A DNA stretch of 64,000 bases, taken from the NCBI GenBank assembly GCA_017546125.1, contig JAFYXO010000022.1, positions 1 to 64,000 on the forward strand, in the 5' to 3' direction. Positions within the stretch are counted from its first letter, which is position 1, and every line of letters starts with the position of its first letter. Position numbers and translations under genes: made by a program. This DNA comes from Bacteroidales bacterium (GTDB taxonomy: Bacteria > Bacteroidota > Bacteroidia > Bacteroidales > UBA932). A model generated the notes under the pieces. It was not told where the DNA came from. It searched no databases and was given only the letters and a program-made list of their open reading frames with translations. Positions 23,981 to 32,381 of the stretch are shown here, one piece after another.

Positions 23981-25954
23981 TTATCTAATTTTTTCCAATA
24001 CTATTGCGCTTCTGCTCGGGAGATACAAAGAAAGTTTGTCACCTCCATCCTTTCTTATTGTATGGTGGTGAACACTATCATCTATCCTGCCAAAACCATC
24101 ATAAATCCTGGCATCCGAACTTAAAGCTACCCGATACTCTCCGGATGGTGCGCAGAACTCAAAATCTGTGAAAGAGTGTACCGAATTAAAATTGAGCGCA
24201 AAGATAAATCTTCCTCTCACAAAAATCAAAACTTTTTGTGAATCGGACACATATAATTGCATCGGAGTCTGCCTTAGAACTTTCCCTTCGCGTATGACAT
24301 GAATCATGTCACGGTCGAAATCGACCAACGCCTTGTAGTGAAGGTCAGGATCATCCTTGAGGCTCCATTGTCTTCTGGCATGCTTGTGCGACCAGTTGTT
24401 CCCCTCTCTCGGGAAATCTATCCATTCAGGGTGTCCGAACTCATTTCCCATAAAGGTCAGATACCCGTCACCGGCTGTAGCAACAGTTACAAGCCTTATC
24501 ATCTTATGGAGCGCAAGGCCCCTCTCCACCAACGGATGATGGGAAGCCTTATCCATACTGAAATACATCTCCTTATCTATCAGCCTGAAGATGACTGTCT
24601 TATCCCCCACCATAGCCTGATCATGACACTCCACATAGCTGATAGTCTTCTCATCCTTGCGTTTATTGGTAAGTTCGTAGTACATACCACCCATACTCCA
24701 ATCCTCCTCGCGAACATCTTTAATCCACTTGATACAATTGTCCGGAACTCCCATGCTCATCCTAAAGTCAAAGCCCCAGCCGCACTGCGATATAGGTGCC
24801 GCCAGTCCCGGCATACCGCTCATCTCCTCAGCGATGGTGAAAGCATCCCCGTTGATCTCCTTGACCATAATATTCGCCAGACCAAGGTACACCAGTGCAT
24901 CCACATCCTGTCCGCCATCATAATAGGCATCATACGAGCAGAAATCTCTCCCCAATCCGTGGTCATAGTATAGCATACTGGTCACTCCGTCAAATCTGAA
25001 CCCGTCCAGATGGTACTCTTCCATCCAGAATTTCAGATTTGATAGTAGGAAATGTACCACGGCACTCTTTCCGTAGTCAAAGCACCTCGAATTCCAGGCA
25101 GGATGCTTACCTCTGTCACCGGCATGGAAATAGAGATCCTCTGTGCCGTCAAATTTACCCAACCCCTCTATCTCATTTGAGACAGCATGAGAGTGCACCA
25201 CATCCATAATGACCGCTATACCATAACCATGCGCCTCATCCACGAGCTGCTTGAACTCATCGGGTGTACCGAAACGTGAACTCACAGCGAAGAAGTTAGC
25301 CACCTGATAGCCGAAAGAGCCGTAGTAAGGGTGTTCCTGAAGGGCCATTATCTGAATGGTATTGTACCCGAGCTCCGCAATGTAAGGGAGGACATTCTCT
25401 CTGAACTCATTGAAAGTTCCCACTTTCTCCTCCTCCACACCCATTCCGATGTGCACCTCATAAATGAGAGGATTCTTGAAGTCCCTGGTATATTTCTTTT
25501 TCCATTTGTATTTCTTGGCCGGCGCCCAAACTTGCGCAGAGAAGAGTTTTGTCTCCTCGTCCTGCACACACCTTGTGGCATAAGAGGGGAGTCTCTCCCC
25601 CGAACCATCCGACCACTCTACTATATATCTGTACAACATCTCATGCTTGAGCTCCTTCTCCGGAACTCTAAGCTCCCAATTGCCGTCCGACAATTTGCTG
25701 AACGCGTATTTCTCATCCTTCTGCCAAGAGTTAAGCTCACCTATAAGGTAGATGGCAGTGGCATTTGGCGCCCACTCTCTGAAAACCCACTCCTTGCCCT
25801 CCTTATGAAGCATATAGTAAAGATGGTTGTTGATATTTGAGGATATCTTCCCATCCTTACCCATTAGATCCTGTCTTTTGTTTATCAACATCTGATACCT
25901 GTCGGTAATAACCCTTTTGAACGGCATCAAATAAGAATCTGAATCAAAAATCAT
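23981..25954 (-). CDS. glgB: 1,4-alpha-glucan branching enzyme (GH13)
   Basis: 657 residues. The N-terminal CBM48 domain ('FREWAPNATAIYLIGELNSW') precedes a GH13 barrel with 'DVVHSHAVSN' (region I), 'GFRFDGV' (nucleophile Asp322, region II), 'AEEMSG' (acid Glu at 376/377) and 'FMGNEFGHPEW' (region IV), then an all-beta C-terminal domain. The domain layout resembles the eukaryotic-type branching enzymes more than the longer E. coli GlgB. It introduces alpha-1,6 branches in glycogen. First of the glycogen genes, 11 bp after xseB. Confidence 0.95.
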   Translation of the reverse strand: MIFDSDSYLMPFKRVITDRYQMLINKRQDLMGKDGKISSNINNHLYYMLHKEGKEWVFREWAPNATAIYLIGELNSWQKDEKYAFSKLSDGNWELRVPEKELKHEMLYRYIVEWSDGSGERLPSYATRCVQDEETKLFSAQVWAPAKKYKWKKKYTRDFKNPLIYEVHIGMGVEEEKVGTFNEFRENVLPYIAELGYNTIQIMALQEHPYYGSFGYQVANFFAVSSRFGTPDEFKQLVDEAHGYGIAVIMDVVHSHAVSNEIEGLGKFDGTEDLYFHAGDRGKHPAWNSRCFDYGKSAVVHFLLSNLKFWMEEYHLDGFRFDGVTSMLYYDHGLGRDFCSYDAYYDGGQDVDALVYLGLANIMVKEINGDAFTIAEEMSGMPGLAAPISQCGWGFDFRMSMGVPDNCIKWIKDVREEDWSMGGMYYELTNKRKDEKTISYVECHDQAMVGDKTVIFRLIDKEMYFSMDKASHHPLVERGLALHKMIRLVTVATAGDGYLTFMGNEFGHPEWIDFPREGNNWSHKHARRQWSLKDDPDLHYKALVDFDRDMIHVIREGKVLRQTPMQLYVSDSQKVLIFVRGRFIFALNFNSVHSFTDFEFCAPSGEYRVALSSDARIYDGFGRIDDSVHHHTIRKDGGDKLSLYLPSRSAIVLEKIR

Positions 25955-25965
25955 ATTGTATTGAA

Positions 25966-26160
25966 TTAAATATGTTCCAATGTATTTTTCACTTGCTCTT
26001 CGCTTTCGCGCAATTTTGCCCTGCAGAGCGCCAGCAAGGCCACAGCCCTCTCGACATCCTTTGAGACCTCCGAAAGGGATTTGTTGGGATCCTCGATCCC
26101 CACCACCAGTTTTTCGAGCTCCGCTACCAGCTCCTCGTAACTTTTGTTCTTATCTTCCAT
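25966..26160 (-). CDS. xseB: Exodeoxyribonuclease VII small subunit
   Basis: 64 residues from ATG 26160 ('MEDKNKSYEELVAELEKLV'). An upstream in-frame ATG at 26214 would overlap the end of xseA by 44 bp and add 18 non-family residues, so the downstream start, 10 bp after xseA, is preferred. It has the helical XseB pattern with 'EDPNKSLSE' in place of the usual 'le.g..sLee'. Forms exonuclease VII with XseA, degrading single-stranded DNA from both ends. Confidence 0.9.
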   Translation of the reverse strand: MEDKNKSYEELVAELEKLVVGIEDPNKSLSEVSKDVERAVALLALCRAKLRESEEQVKNTLEHI

Positions 26161-26170
26161 AATCTGAAAT

Positions 26171-27364
26171 TTACCTTTTAACGACCTCCTCAACCCTGCA
26201 ATCCACCTCTCCATCCTTCAGGACAAGCTTCACCACACTTCCACATTGCACCTGCTCCACAGAGCTCACCCTTTTACCATCCACCTCTGCTACGCAATAT
26301 CCACCCCCCAACAATACTGAAGGATCCCCTTTCATCACCCTCTGCTCAAATAGTGCCAATCTGTTGCCACGGGCAATATAAACATTGCGGAGCGAATGCT
26401 CCAGCCTCTGCCGGAGGGAATCCAGTCTATTGCCTGCCGAGGCAAACTTATGGTTCATGGCCAATGCAAGTCTTGAAGCCAATGAGGCAATCATCGCATC
26501 CTCGGATGCAAAAATATCAAGCAGGTAATCTGCCAATGCGGTCGGGGTCTTGACGCTGATGCAAGCCACCATATCGCAGATGTGGTAATCCTGATCGTGC
26601 CCCACTGCCACCATCACCGGAAGAGGGAACTGCGCCACGTTTGCGCACAAATCATAATCATCAAAGCAAGCCAGATCGGTCGCAGAGCCGCCTCCTCTGA
26701 GGATCAGCACCGCATCGAACCTCTCCGTCCCGCTCTCCACATCCTCCAACACAGACTCAAGGGCACCGATAATCCCTGCCGGCGCTCCACTCCCCTGCAT
26801 TGGGGCCGAATATAACTTTGTATAAAAAGTGAAATGGTACTCATTCTCGTGCAGATGCCGCATAAAATCGCGGTAGCCTGCTGCAGTTTCGGAGGAGATG
26901 ACTGCAAAATTTCTGGGGAGCGCTGGGAGCTCCAAGGTGGAATTCATCTCAAACATCCCCTCATCCTTGAGCCTTTTGATCACCTCCCGGCGTCTGAGTT
27001 CAGCCTCACCCACCGTAAAGGAGGGGTCAATATCGTACACAATAAGGCTCAATCCGTACAATTCCGAGTATTGGACCTGAGCCTTCACCAGAATGGACAT
27101 CCCTGCAGAGATCTCACTTCCGGTGGTACTTACGAAATACGGTCTCAGCACTTTCCACGAAGAACTCCAGATGACAGCATGCCCTTTGGCCCGTATATCT
27201 CCCTCAGAATCACCCTTATCTATAAGATCCATATAGCAGTGGCCGGAATAATTTGCCTTAATGGCACTCACCTCAGCCTTAACCCAATACTGACGTGGGA
27301 AACCCTCCTCCAGGCACCGCTTGATGCGTTTCTGCAAATCATATAGACTTATCCCTTCGTTCAT
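26171..27364 (-). CDS. xseA: Exodeoxyribonuclease VII large subunit
   Basis: 397 residues. The N-terminal OB fold ('YWVKAEVSAIKANYSGHCYMDLIDK') precedes the catalytic domain with 'FAVISSETAAGYRDFM', 'LILRGGGSATDLACFDDYDL' and 'VAVGHDQDYHICDMVACISVKTPTALA'. It is somewhat shorter than the 440-450 residue E. coli protein because the C-terminal coiled-coil region is short. First gene of a 12-gene minus-strand array. Its -7 box (27370-27377) lies only 5 bp upstream of the ATG, suggesting a leaderless message. Confidence 0.95.
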   Translation of the reverse strand: MNEGISLYDLQKRIKRCLEEGFPRQYWVKAEVSAIKANYSGHCYMDLIDKGDSEGDIRAKGHAVIWSSSWKVLRPYFVSTTGSEISAGMSILVKAQVQYSELYGLSLIVYDIDPSFTVGEAELRRREVIKRLKDEGMFEMNSTLELPALPRNFAVISSETAAGYRDFMRHLHENEYHFTFYTKLYSAPMQGSGAPAGIIGALESVLEDVESGTERFDAVLILRGGGSATDLACFDDYDLCANVAQFPLPVMVAVGHDQDYHICDMVACISVKTPTALADYLLDIFASEDAMIASLASRLALAMNHKFASAGNRLDSLRQRLEHSLRNVYIARGNRLALFEQRVMKGDPSVLLGGGYCVAEVDGKRVSSVEQVQCGSVVKLVLKDGEVDCRVEEVVKR

Positions 27365-27369
27365 ATCTA

Positions 27370-27377
27370 CAAATGTA
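27370..27377 (-). promoter_or_regulatory. -7 box directly at the xseA start
   Basis: TACATTTG on the minus strand (27377-27370) fits TAnnTTTG and ends 5 bp before the ATG at 27364. Transcription would start at or next to the start codon. This is the likely head promoter of the xseA-to-lipoprotein array. Confidence 0.55.
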
Positions 27378-27389
27378 AGAAATTTTTTC

Positions 27390-27397
27390 TATTTTTG
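27390..27397 (+). promoter_or_regulatory. -7 box of engB
   Basis: TATTTTTG fits TAnnTTTG and lies 17 bp before the engB ATG. It is divergent from the xseA promoter, with only 12 bp between the two -7 boxes. Confidence 0.55.
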
Positions 27398-27414
27398 CGA
27401 CCAAAATAGAGGCA

Positions 27415-28011
27415 ATGAGGATAACCAAAGCAACTTTCGCCGGCAGTAGCCAAAAATTGGATCAGAGACCCAAACTGAGGGCTCCCGAATTTGCATTTAT
27501 CGGGAGGTCAAATGTAGGAAAATCCTCACTTATCAACATGCTTTGTGAGCAGAGAAAACTGGCTCACACCTCAGCCACTCCGGGTAAAACCAAGCTTGTA
27601 AACCACTTCTACATCAATGACCAATGGTACTTGGTCGACCTTCCCGGATACGGATATGCCAAAATATCGAAAAAGAAGACCGACAAACTCTCAGACATCA
27701 TAACACACTACATCTGCAAATCTGAAGAGCTCGTGAACCTCTTTGTCCTCCTGGACTCACGTCACGACATCCAGAAGATCGATTTGGAGTTTATGATGAA
27801 ACTGGGTGAACTCGGGATCCCATTCTCAATCATCTTCACCAAAGGGGACAAACTTGGGGTAAATGCCCGTGCATCACAGATTGAGAAGAACAAAAAAGCA
27901 CTTCTCGAATATTGGGAAGAGCTTCCACCCGTATTTGTCTCTTCAGCAGAGACAGGTTTGGGAAAAGAAGAAATACTTGACTATATAGACACTACTCTAA
28001 AAACTTTATAA
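27415..28011 (+). CDS. engB: Ribosome biogenesis GTP-binding protein EngB/YsxC
   Basis: 198 residues with one GTPase domain: G1 'GRSNVGKSS', G2 'TPGKT', G3 'DLPGYG', G4 'TKGD' and the N-terminal family block 'PEFAFIGRSN'. It acts in late 50S subunit assembly. First of engB-prs-nadE-(small membrane protein)-der, all packed on the plus strand; prs starts 3 bp after its stop. Confidence 0.95.
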   Translation: MRITKATFAGSSQKLDQRPKLRAPEFAFIGRSNVGKSSLINMLCEQRKLAHTSATPGKTKLVNHFYINDQWYLVDLPGYGYAKISKKKTDKLSDIITHYICKSEELVNLFVLLDSRHDIQKIDLEFMMKLGELGIPFSIIFTKGDKLGVNARASQIEKNKKALLEYWEELPPVFVSSAETGLGKEEILDYIDTTLKTL

Positions 28012-28014
28012 CCT

Positions 28015-28965
28015 ATGGATCACAAACATACCATCAAAATTTTCTCTTGTAGAGGATCAAGATATCTTGCAGAGAAAATCGCAAGATCTCTAAACATGGA
28101 GCTTGGCAAATCAATCGTCACAGACTTCAGCGACGGAGAGTTCCAACCAGCATTTGACGAATCTGTACGCGGTGCCACTGTATTTATCGTCCAATCTACA
28201 TTCCCACCTATCGACAACCTCTTCGAACTGCTTCTTATGATCGATGCAGCCAAAAGAGCTTCAGCTTACAAGGTGATTGCAGTTATGCCTTATTTCGGTT
28301 GGGCAAGACAAGACAGAAAAGACCGTCCAAGAGTCTCTATCGGAGCTAAATTGGTAGCTAACCTTCTTCACGCTGCAGGATGCGACAGAGTTATGACCGC
28401 AGACCTTCACGCAGACCAAATCCAAGGTTTCTTTGATTTCCCGGTAGACCACGTATATGCAAGCTCACTCTTCTTGCCTTATATGAGAAGCCTGAACTTG
28501 GAAAACCTCTCTATCGCAGCACCTGATATGGGTGGTGCCAAAAGGGCAAATGCATACTCACGCGTACTTGGATGTCCACTTATCGTATGCCACAAATCGA
28601 GAGAGAGAGCCAATGTAGTAGGCTCAATGACCGCTATCGGTGAAGTAGAGGGTAGAAACATCATCATCGTGGATGATATGATCGATACCGCAGGCACCAT
28701 CGCTAAAGCAGCTGATATGCTTATGGAAAAAGGTGCACTCAGTGTTCGCGCACTGGCTACACACCCTGTATTCTCTGGTCAGGCATATGAGAAGATTGCA
28801 AATTCTGCCCTTTGCGAAGTGGTAGTATCAGACACTATTCCATTGAGAGCACGTCCGGATCAGGATACATCCAAGATCAAAGTGCTTTCAGTAGCTGACA
28901 TCTTTGCTGATATCATCAACAAAGTATACAACTACGAACCTATCAGTCCAAGTTTCATTTTCTAA
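28015..28965 (+). CDS. prs: Ribose-phosphate pyrophosphokinase
   Basis: 316 residues, normal length. It makes PRPP from ribose 5-phosphate and ATP. It has the class I signature: 'FSDGEFQPAFDESVRG', the flexible-loop block 'YFGWARQDRKDRPR', 'DLHADQIQGFFDFPVDH' and the PRPP-binding 'VDDMIDTAGTI'. Feeds nucleotide, His, Trp and NAD synthesis; nadE follows after 4 bp, so the pair may be co-expressed. Confidence 0.96.
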   Translation: MDHKHTIKIFSCRGSRYLAEKIARSLNMELGKSIVTDFSDGEFQPAFDESVRGATVFIVQSTFPPIDNLFELLLMIDAAKRASAYKVIAVMPYFGWARQDRKDRPRVSIGAKLVANLLHAAGCDRVMTADLHADQIQGFFDFPVDHVYASSLFLPYMRSLNLENLSIAAPDMGGAKRANAYSRVLGCPLIVCHKSRERANVVGSMTAIGEVEGRNIIIVDDMIDTAGTIAKAADMLMEKGALSVRALATHPVFSGQAYEKIANSALCEVVVSDTIPLRARPDQDTSKIKVLSVADIFADIINKVYNYEPISPSFIF

Positions 28966-28969
28966 GACA

Positions 28970-29809
28970 ATGAAAACTTTTGACTACTCTATAGAGGAGA
29001 TACACAGCACCCTCGTCACATCCCTTCGTGACTTCTTCGCCAAATGTGGGCAGAAGAGGGCCGTTCTCGGCCTTTCCGGAGGTATTGACTCAGCTGTGGT
29101 AGCTGCCCTGGCGGTAGAAGCATTAGGTAAAGAGAATGTGTGTGGCATCATGATGCCATCACAATTCTCTACCGTACACTCCCTTACCGACGCTGTCGAT
29201 TTGGCGAACAACCTCGATATGGAATATATGGTAATCCCTATCGAGAAGATGTACATGAGGGCTATGAGAGACCTTGAACCTCTCTTCAAAGGGGACGATT
29301 CATGGGATAACACCCAGGAAAACATCCAAGCCAGAATCAGAGGTATGATTGTAATGGCATACTCCAACAGACACGGAGCACTCGCCCTCAACACATCCAA
29401 CAAAAGTGAGCTGGCTATGGGTTACGGTACCCTTTATGGAGACTTGGCTGGAGCATTGATGGTTATTGCAGACATATACAAAATCCAGGTGTATGATCTT
29501 GCCCGCTACATAAACCGAGACAGGACCGTCATCCCTATTTCCACCATTACAAAAGCTCCGTCAGCCGAACTCCGTCACGACCAGAAAGACACAGACACAT
29601 TGCCTGACTATGCCGTTCTGGACCCAGTGCTTCACGCACTGATCGAAGAGGGCAAAACCAAAGAGGAGCTTATCGCAGAGGGTGAAGATGAGGCTTTGAT
29701 CGACAGAATCCTCACACTTAAAGCGAGAAGTGCCTTCAAAATTCACCAGATGGCACCGGTAATCAAAGTGAGTGAGAAGCCGATACATTACTCACAAAAA
29801 TGGGTATAA
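28970..29809 (+). CDS. nadE: NAD+ synthetase, ammonia-dependent
   Basis: 279 residues from ATG 28970, which is 4 bp after prs; an earlier in-frame codon at 28904 would lie inside prs and adds unrelated residues. The PP-loop 'LSGGIDSAV' (35-43) binds ATP. No glutaminase domain is present, so free ammonia is the expected nitrogen donor. 'LNTSNKSELAMGYGTLYGD' and 'TKAPSAELRHDQKDTD' are family blocks. It catalyses the last step of NAD synthesis. Confidence 0.93.
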   Translation: MKTFDYSIEEIHSTLVTSLRDFFAKCGQKRAVLGLSGGIDSAVVAALAVEALGKENVCGIMMPSQFSTVHSLTDAVDLANNLDMEYMVIPIEKMYMRAMRDLEPLFKGDDSWDNTQENIQARIRGMIVMAYSNRHGALALNTSNKSELAMGYGTLYGDLAGALMVIADIYKIQVYDLARYINRDRTVIPISTITKAPSAELRHDQKDTDTLPDYAVLDPVLHALIEEGKTKEELIAEGEDEALIDRILTLKARSAFKIHQMAPVIKVSEKPIHYSQKWV

Positions 29810-29816
29810 GTAATAT

Positions 29817-30095
29817 ATGAAAGTAATAATTGCAGCTCTGATATTTGTAGGAATTGCCATCTTTCTGATGTGCTTCAACATAATATTCAGAGGGAAAGAC
29901 TTCCCGGACACAGAGATATCCCACAACAAGGAGATGAGAAAACGTGGTATCATCTGTGCCAAAGAGGACGAGCTCCGCACCTGGAGGAAGAAGGGTAAGA
30001 ACCACAGAGGCGGCTGCGATGATGACTTTTGCGTAAGCTGCAATGAGATATGCGCAGCAAAAACAATAATGAAAGAAAAGGAGAATAAGAAATGA
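29817..30095 (+). CDS. Small Cys-rich membrane-anchored protein
   Basis: 92 residues. One N-terminal hydrophobic helix (about 3-23), then a basic segment and a Cys-rich end ('[18 protein letters not shown]', four Cys within 14 residues) that could bind a metal, although no known motif is matched. It lies 7 bp after nadE and overlaps der by 4 bp (ATGA). I recall a similar small 'membrane or secreted' protein gene near der in Bacteroidetes but can name no function. Confidence 0.75.
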   Translation: MKVIIAALIFVGIAIFLMCFNIIFRGKDFPDTEISHNKEMRKRGIICAKEDELRTWRKKGKNHRGGCDDDFCVSCNEICAAKTIMKEKENKK

Positions 30096-31399
30096 GTTTA
30101 TTAGCCATCGTAGGACGCCCTAATGTAGGAAAATCTACCCTGTTCAACAGACTTGTAGGGATGAGACAAGCCATAGTAGACGAGACTGCCGGTGTTACCA
30201 GAGACAGACACTACGGCAGATGTGAATGGTGCGGTCACGAATTCTCTGTAGTGGATACAGGTGGATATACGTCCAATTCAGATGACATATTTGAAGGGGA
30301 GATCAGAAAACAGGTAAGCATAGCGATACAGGAAGCCGATGCCATTCTATTTATGGTAGAGGTGGGTACAGGTATTACTGACTACGACTCTGAAATTGCA
30401 GAGATTCTCAGACAATCCAAAAAACCTGTAATACTTGCTGTAAACAAAGTTGACTCTGCTGCCAAACAATACGACGCATACGAATTCTACTCTCTTGGCT
30501 TGGGTGAGATCTGGAGCATCTCTTCATCCAACGGAAGCGGTACAGGTGACCTTTTGGATGAAATCATCCGCATCCTCCCAAAAGAGGAAGCAGTGGAAGA
30601 CCCTCACGCAGGGATACCGAGAGTAGCCATCGTAGGAAAACCTAATGTGGGCAAATCCTCTCTGACAAATGCATTGTTGGGAGAAGACAGAAACATCGTT
30701 ACCCCTATAGCGGGTACCACACGCGACTCTGTAGAGTCACACTACAACAAATTCGGACACGAATTCATATTGGTGGACACTGCAGGTTTGAGAAAGAAGA
30801 CCAAAGTGAAAGAGGATTTGGAGTTCTACTCTGTGATGCGCTCTATCAGAGCCATCGAACACTCTGATATCTGTATCCTTATGGTGGATGCACAGACTGG
30901 CATCGAAGCTCAGGATCTGGCCATCTTCAACCTTATCAACAAGAACAAAAAAGGGTGCATAGTCGTAGTGAACAAATGGGATACCATCGAGAAAGGGAAC
31001 AATACTATGAAAGAGTATACAGAGGTCATCAAACAACGCCTCTCACCTTTCAATGACCTTCCGATCATCTTCACCTCTGTAATCAACAAGCAGAGAATTT
31101 TGGATGTATTGGATGCAACTGCCAAGGTTTACGAGAACTTCTCACAGAAGATCCCTACTTCAAGACTCAACGAGGCTATGCTTCCTGAGATTGAGAATTA
31201 TCCTCCACCTGCTACAAAAGGCAAATACATCAAGATTAAGTTCATCACTCAGCTCCCTACACAGAGCCCGTCATTTGCATTCTTCTGTAACTTGCCACAG
31301 TACATCAAGGACCCTTACAAGAGGTTCCTGGAGAATAAACTAAGAAGCTATTTTGATTTCACAGGATGTCCCATCCAAATATATATGAGACAAAAATAA
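30092..31399 (+). CDS. der: Ribosome biogenesis GTPase Der (EngA)
   Basis: 435 residues with two tandem GTPase domains, each with G1 ('GRPNVGKST' and 'GKPNVGKSS'), G3 ('DTGGY' and 'DTAGL') and G4 ('NKVD' and 'NKWD'), followed by a C-terminal KH-like domain. Essential for 50S assembly. It overlaps the small Cys-rich gene by 4 bp. Confidence 0.97.
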   Translation: MSLLAIVGRPNVGKSTLFNRLVGMRQAIVDETAGVTRDRHYGRCEWCGHEFSVVDTGGYTSNSDDIFEGEIRKQVSIAIQEADAILFMVEVGTGITDYDSEIAEILRQSKKPVILAVNKVDSAAKQYDAYEFYSLGLGEIWSISSSNGSGTGDLLDEIIRILPKEEAVEDPHAGIPRVAIVGKPNVGKSSLTNALLGEDRNIVTPIAGTTRDSVESHYNKFGHEFILVDTAGLRKKTKVKEDLEFYSVMRSIRAIEHSDICILMVDAQTGIEAQDLAIFNLINKNKKGCIVVVNKWDTIEKGNNTMKEYTEVIKQRLSPFNDLPIIFTSVINKQRILDVLDATAKVYENFSQKIPTSRLNEAMLPEIENYPPPATKGKYIKIKFITQLPTQSPSFAFFCNLPQYIKDPYKRFLENKLRSYFDFTGCPIQIYMRQK

Positions 31400-31416
31400 A
31401 GAATTAGAGTAGTGAA

Positions 31417-31809
31417 TCATTCTTTTTCGATGGAGAGTTGCTGGATATAATTCCCTCTCTCCGTCGTTTTTACAAAAATAGTCACCTTAAATCTGTTTCC
31501 GCCACCCTCCAACTGTCCTATAGCATAGACCATAGGGTAGACTCCGCTTTTATGCACTATCTCAAATGATCTGGGGGTATAATCGGCAAAGAATTTCCTC
31601 ATTATCTGTTTGGCCTGATTTCTGCTACAGTTGTTTCTGTTACCAAACATCACCAGTTCTATATTTTCCGAGAACCAGGCAGAAAGGCTTGACGCATTCC
31701 CTTTTTCCAGATATTTGGAGATAGGGACGAAGACATCACTCTTCTGCGGCTGTGAAGCAGCCACAAATGAGAGGGCACAAAGGGATAATATAAGGAGACA
31801 GTATCTCAT
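31417..31809 (-). CDS. DUF4783 family exported protein
   Basis: 130 residues. The signal peptide (1-19, ending near 'FVAAS') is followed by a small alpha+beta domain of the DUF4783 type, NTF2-like in appearance: 'PISKYLEKGNASSLSAWFSENIELVMFGN', then 'GGGNRFKVTIFVKTTERG'. Periplasmic or surface. Function unknown. It stands alone on the minus strand between der and rlmH, converging with der at a 17-bp gap that contains a weak 7-bp stem. Confidence 0.8.
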   Translation of the reverse strand: MRYCLLILSLCALSFVAASQPQKSDVFVPISKYLEKGNASSLSAWFSENIELVMFGNRNNCSRNQAKQIMRKFFADYTPRSFEIVHKSGVYPMVYAIGQLEGGGNRFKVTIFVKTTERGNYIQQLSIEKE

Positions 31810-31856
31810 TATTTCTTTTTTCCAAATTTTACTACAATAATCAAGCCATAGAAATG

Positions 31857-31888
31857 TTTCGGTAATTGGTCAAATCATACTATATTTG
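31857..31888 (+). promoter_or_regulatory. Promoter of rlmH
   Basis: TATATTTG (31881-31888) fits TAnnTTTG; a near-match TTTC at 31857-31860 lies 20 bp upstream at the -33 position. The start ATG at 31908 is 19 bp downstream. Confidence 0.55.
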
Positions 31889-31907
31889 TGTACAAACTTG
31901 TAATGAT

Positions 31908-32381
31908 ATGAAGATAACACTCCTTACAGTAGGCAAAACCACTTTCCCTTTTGTTAAAGAGGGGTGCAATGTTTTCATAAAAAGGATCAAACATTACACC
32001 ACGTTTGAATCGATAGAGATTCCTGAGCTGAAGAACACATCCTCGCTATCGAAGGAACAGATTAAAGATAAAGAGGGGGAGTTGATTCTAAAGCATATCA
32101 AAAATACAGACAAAGTCATTCTGCTGGACGAAAGGGGGAAGTGTTACTCCTCTATTGAGTGGTCCAAAGCGATAGAGAAAGAGACCACATCGGGGACCAA
32201 GTCCTTAGTCTTCATAGTTGGAGGGGCGTACGGTTTCTCCAAAGAGATTTACGACAGGGCCGACTCCAAGCTGTCACTCTCTACCATGACTTTCTCCCAC
32301 CAGATAATCAGACTGTTCTTTATAGAGCAGCTATACCGGGCATTTACCATTATTAAAGGGGAACCATATCACAATGAATAA
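31908..32381 (+). CDS. rlmH: 23S rRNA (pseudouridine-1915-N3) methyltransferase
   Basis: 157 residues from ATG 31908 ('MKITLLTVGKT'), the standard family length; an upstream ATG at 31866 would precede the promoter box and is rejected. SPOUT-fold motifs are 'LLDERGKCYSSIEWSKAIE', 'FIVGGAYGFSKEIYDRAD' and 'HQIIRLFFIEQLYRAFTIIKGEPYH'. It methylates pseudouridine 1915 in helix 69 of 23S rRNA. Its end overlaps the histidine kinase gene by 8 bp. Confidence 0.96.
   Translation: MKITLLTVGKTTFPFVKEGCNVFIKRIKHYTTFESIEIPELKNTSSLSKEQIKDKEGELILKHIKNTDKVILLDERGKCYSSIEWSKAIEKETTSGTKSLVFIVGGAYGFSKEIYDRADSKLSLSTMTFSHQIIRLFFIEQLYRAFTIIKGEPYHNE

Noticed and set aside
31398-31427. Weak terminator between der and the DUF4783 gene
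   Set aside because: Only a 7-bp A/T-rich stem with a 14-base loop; kept out of the feature list.
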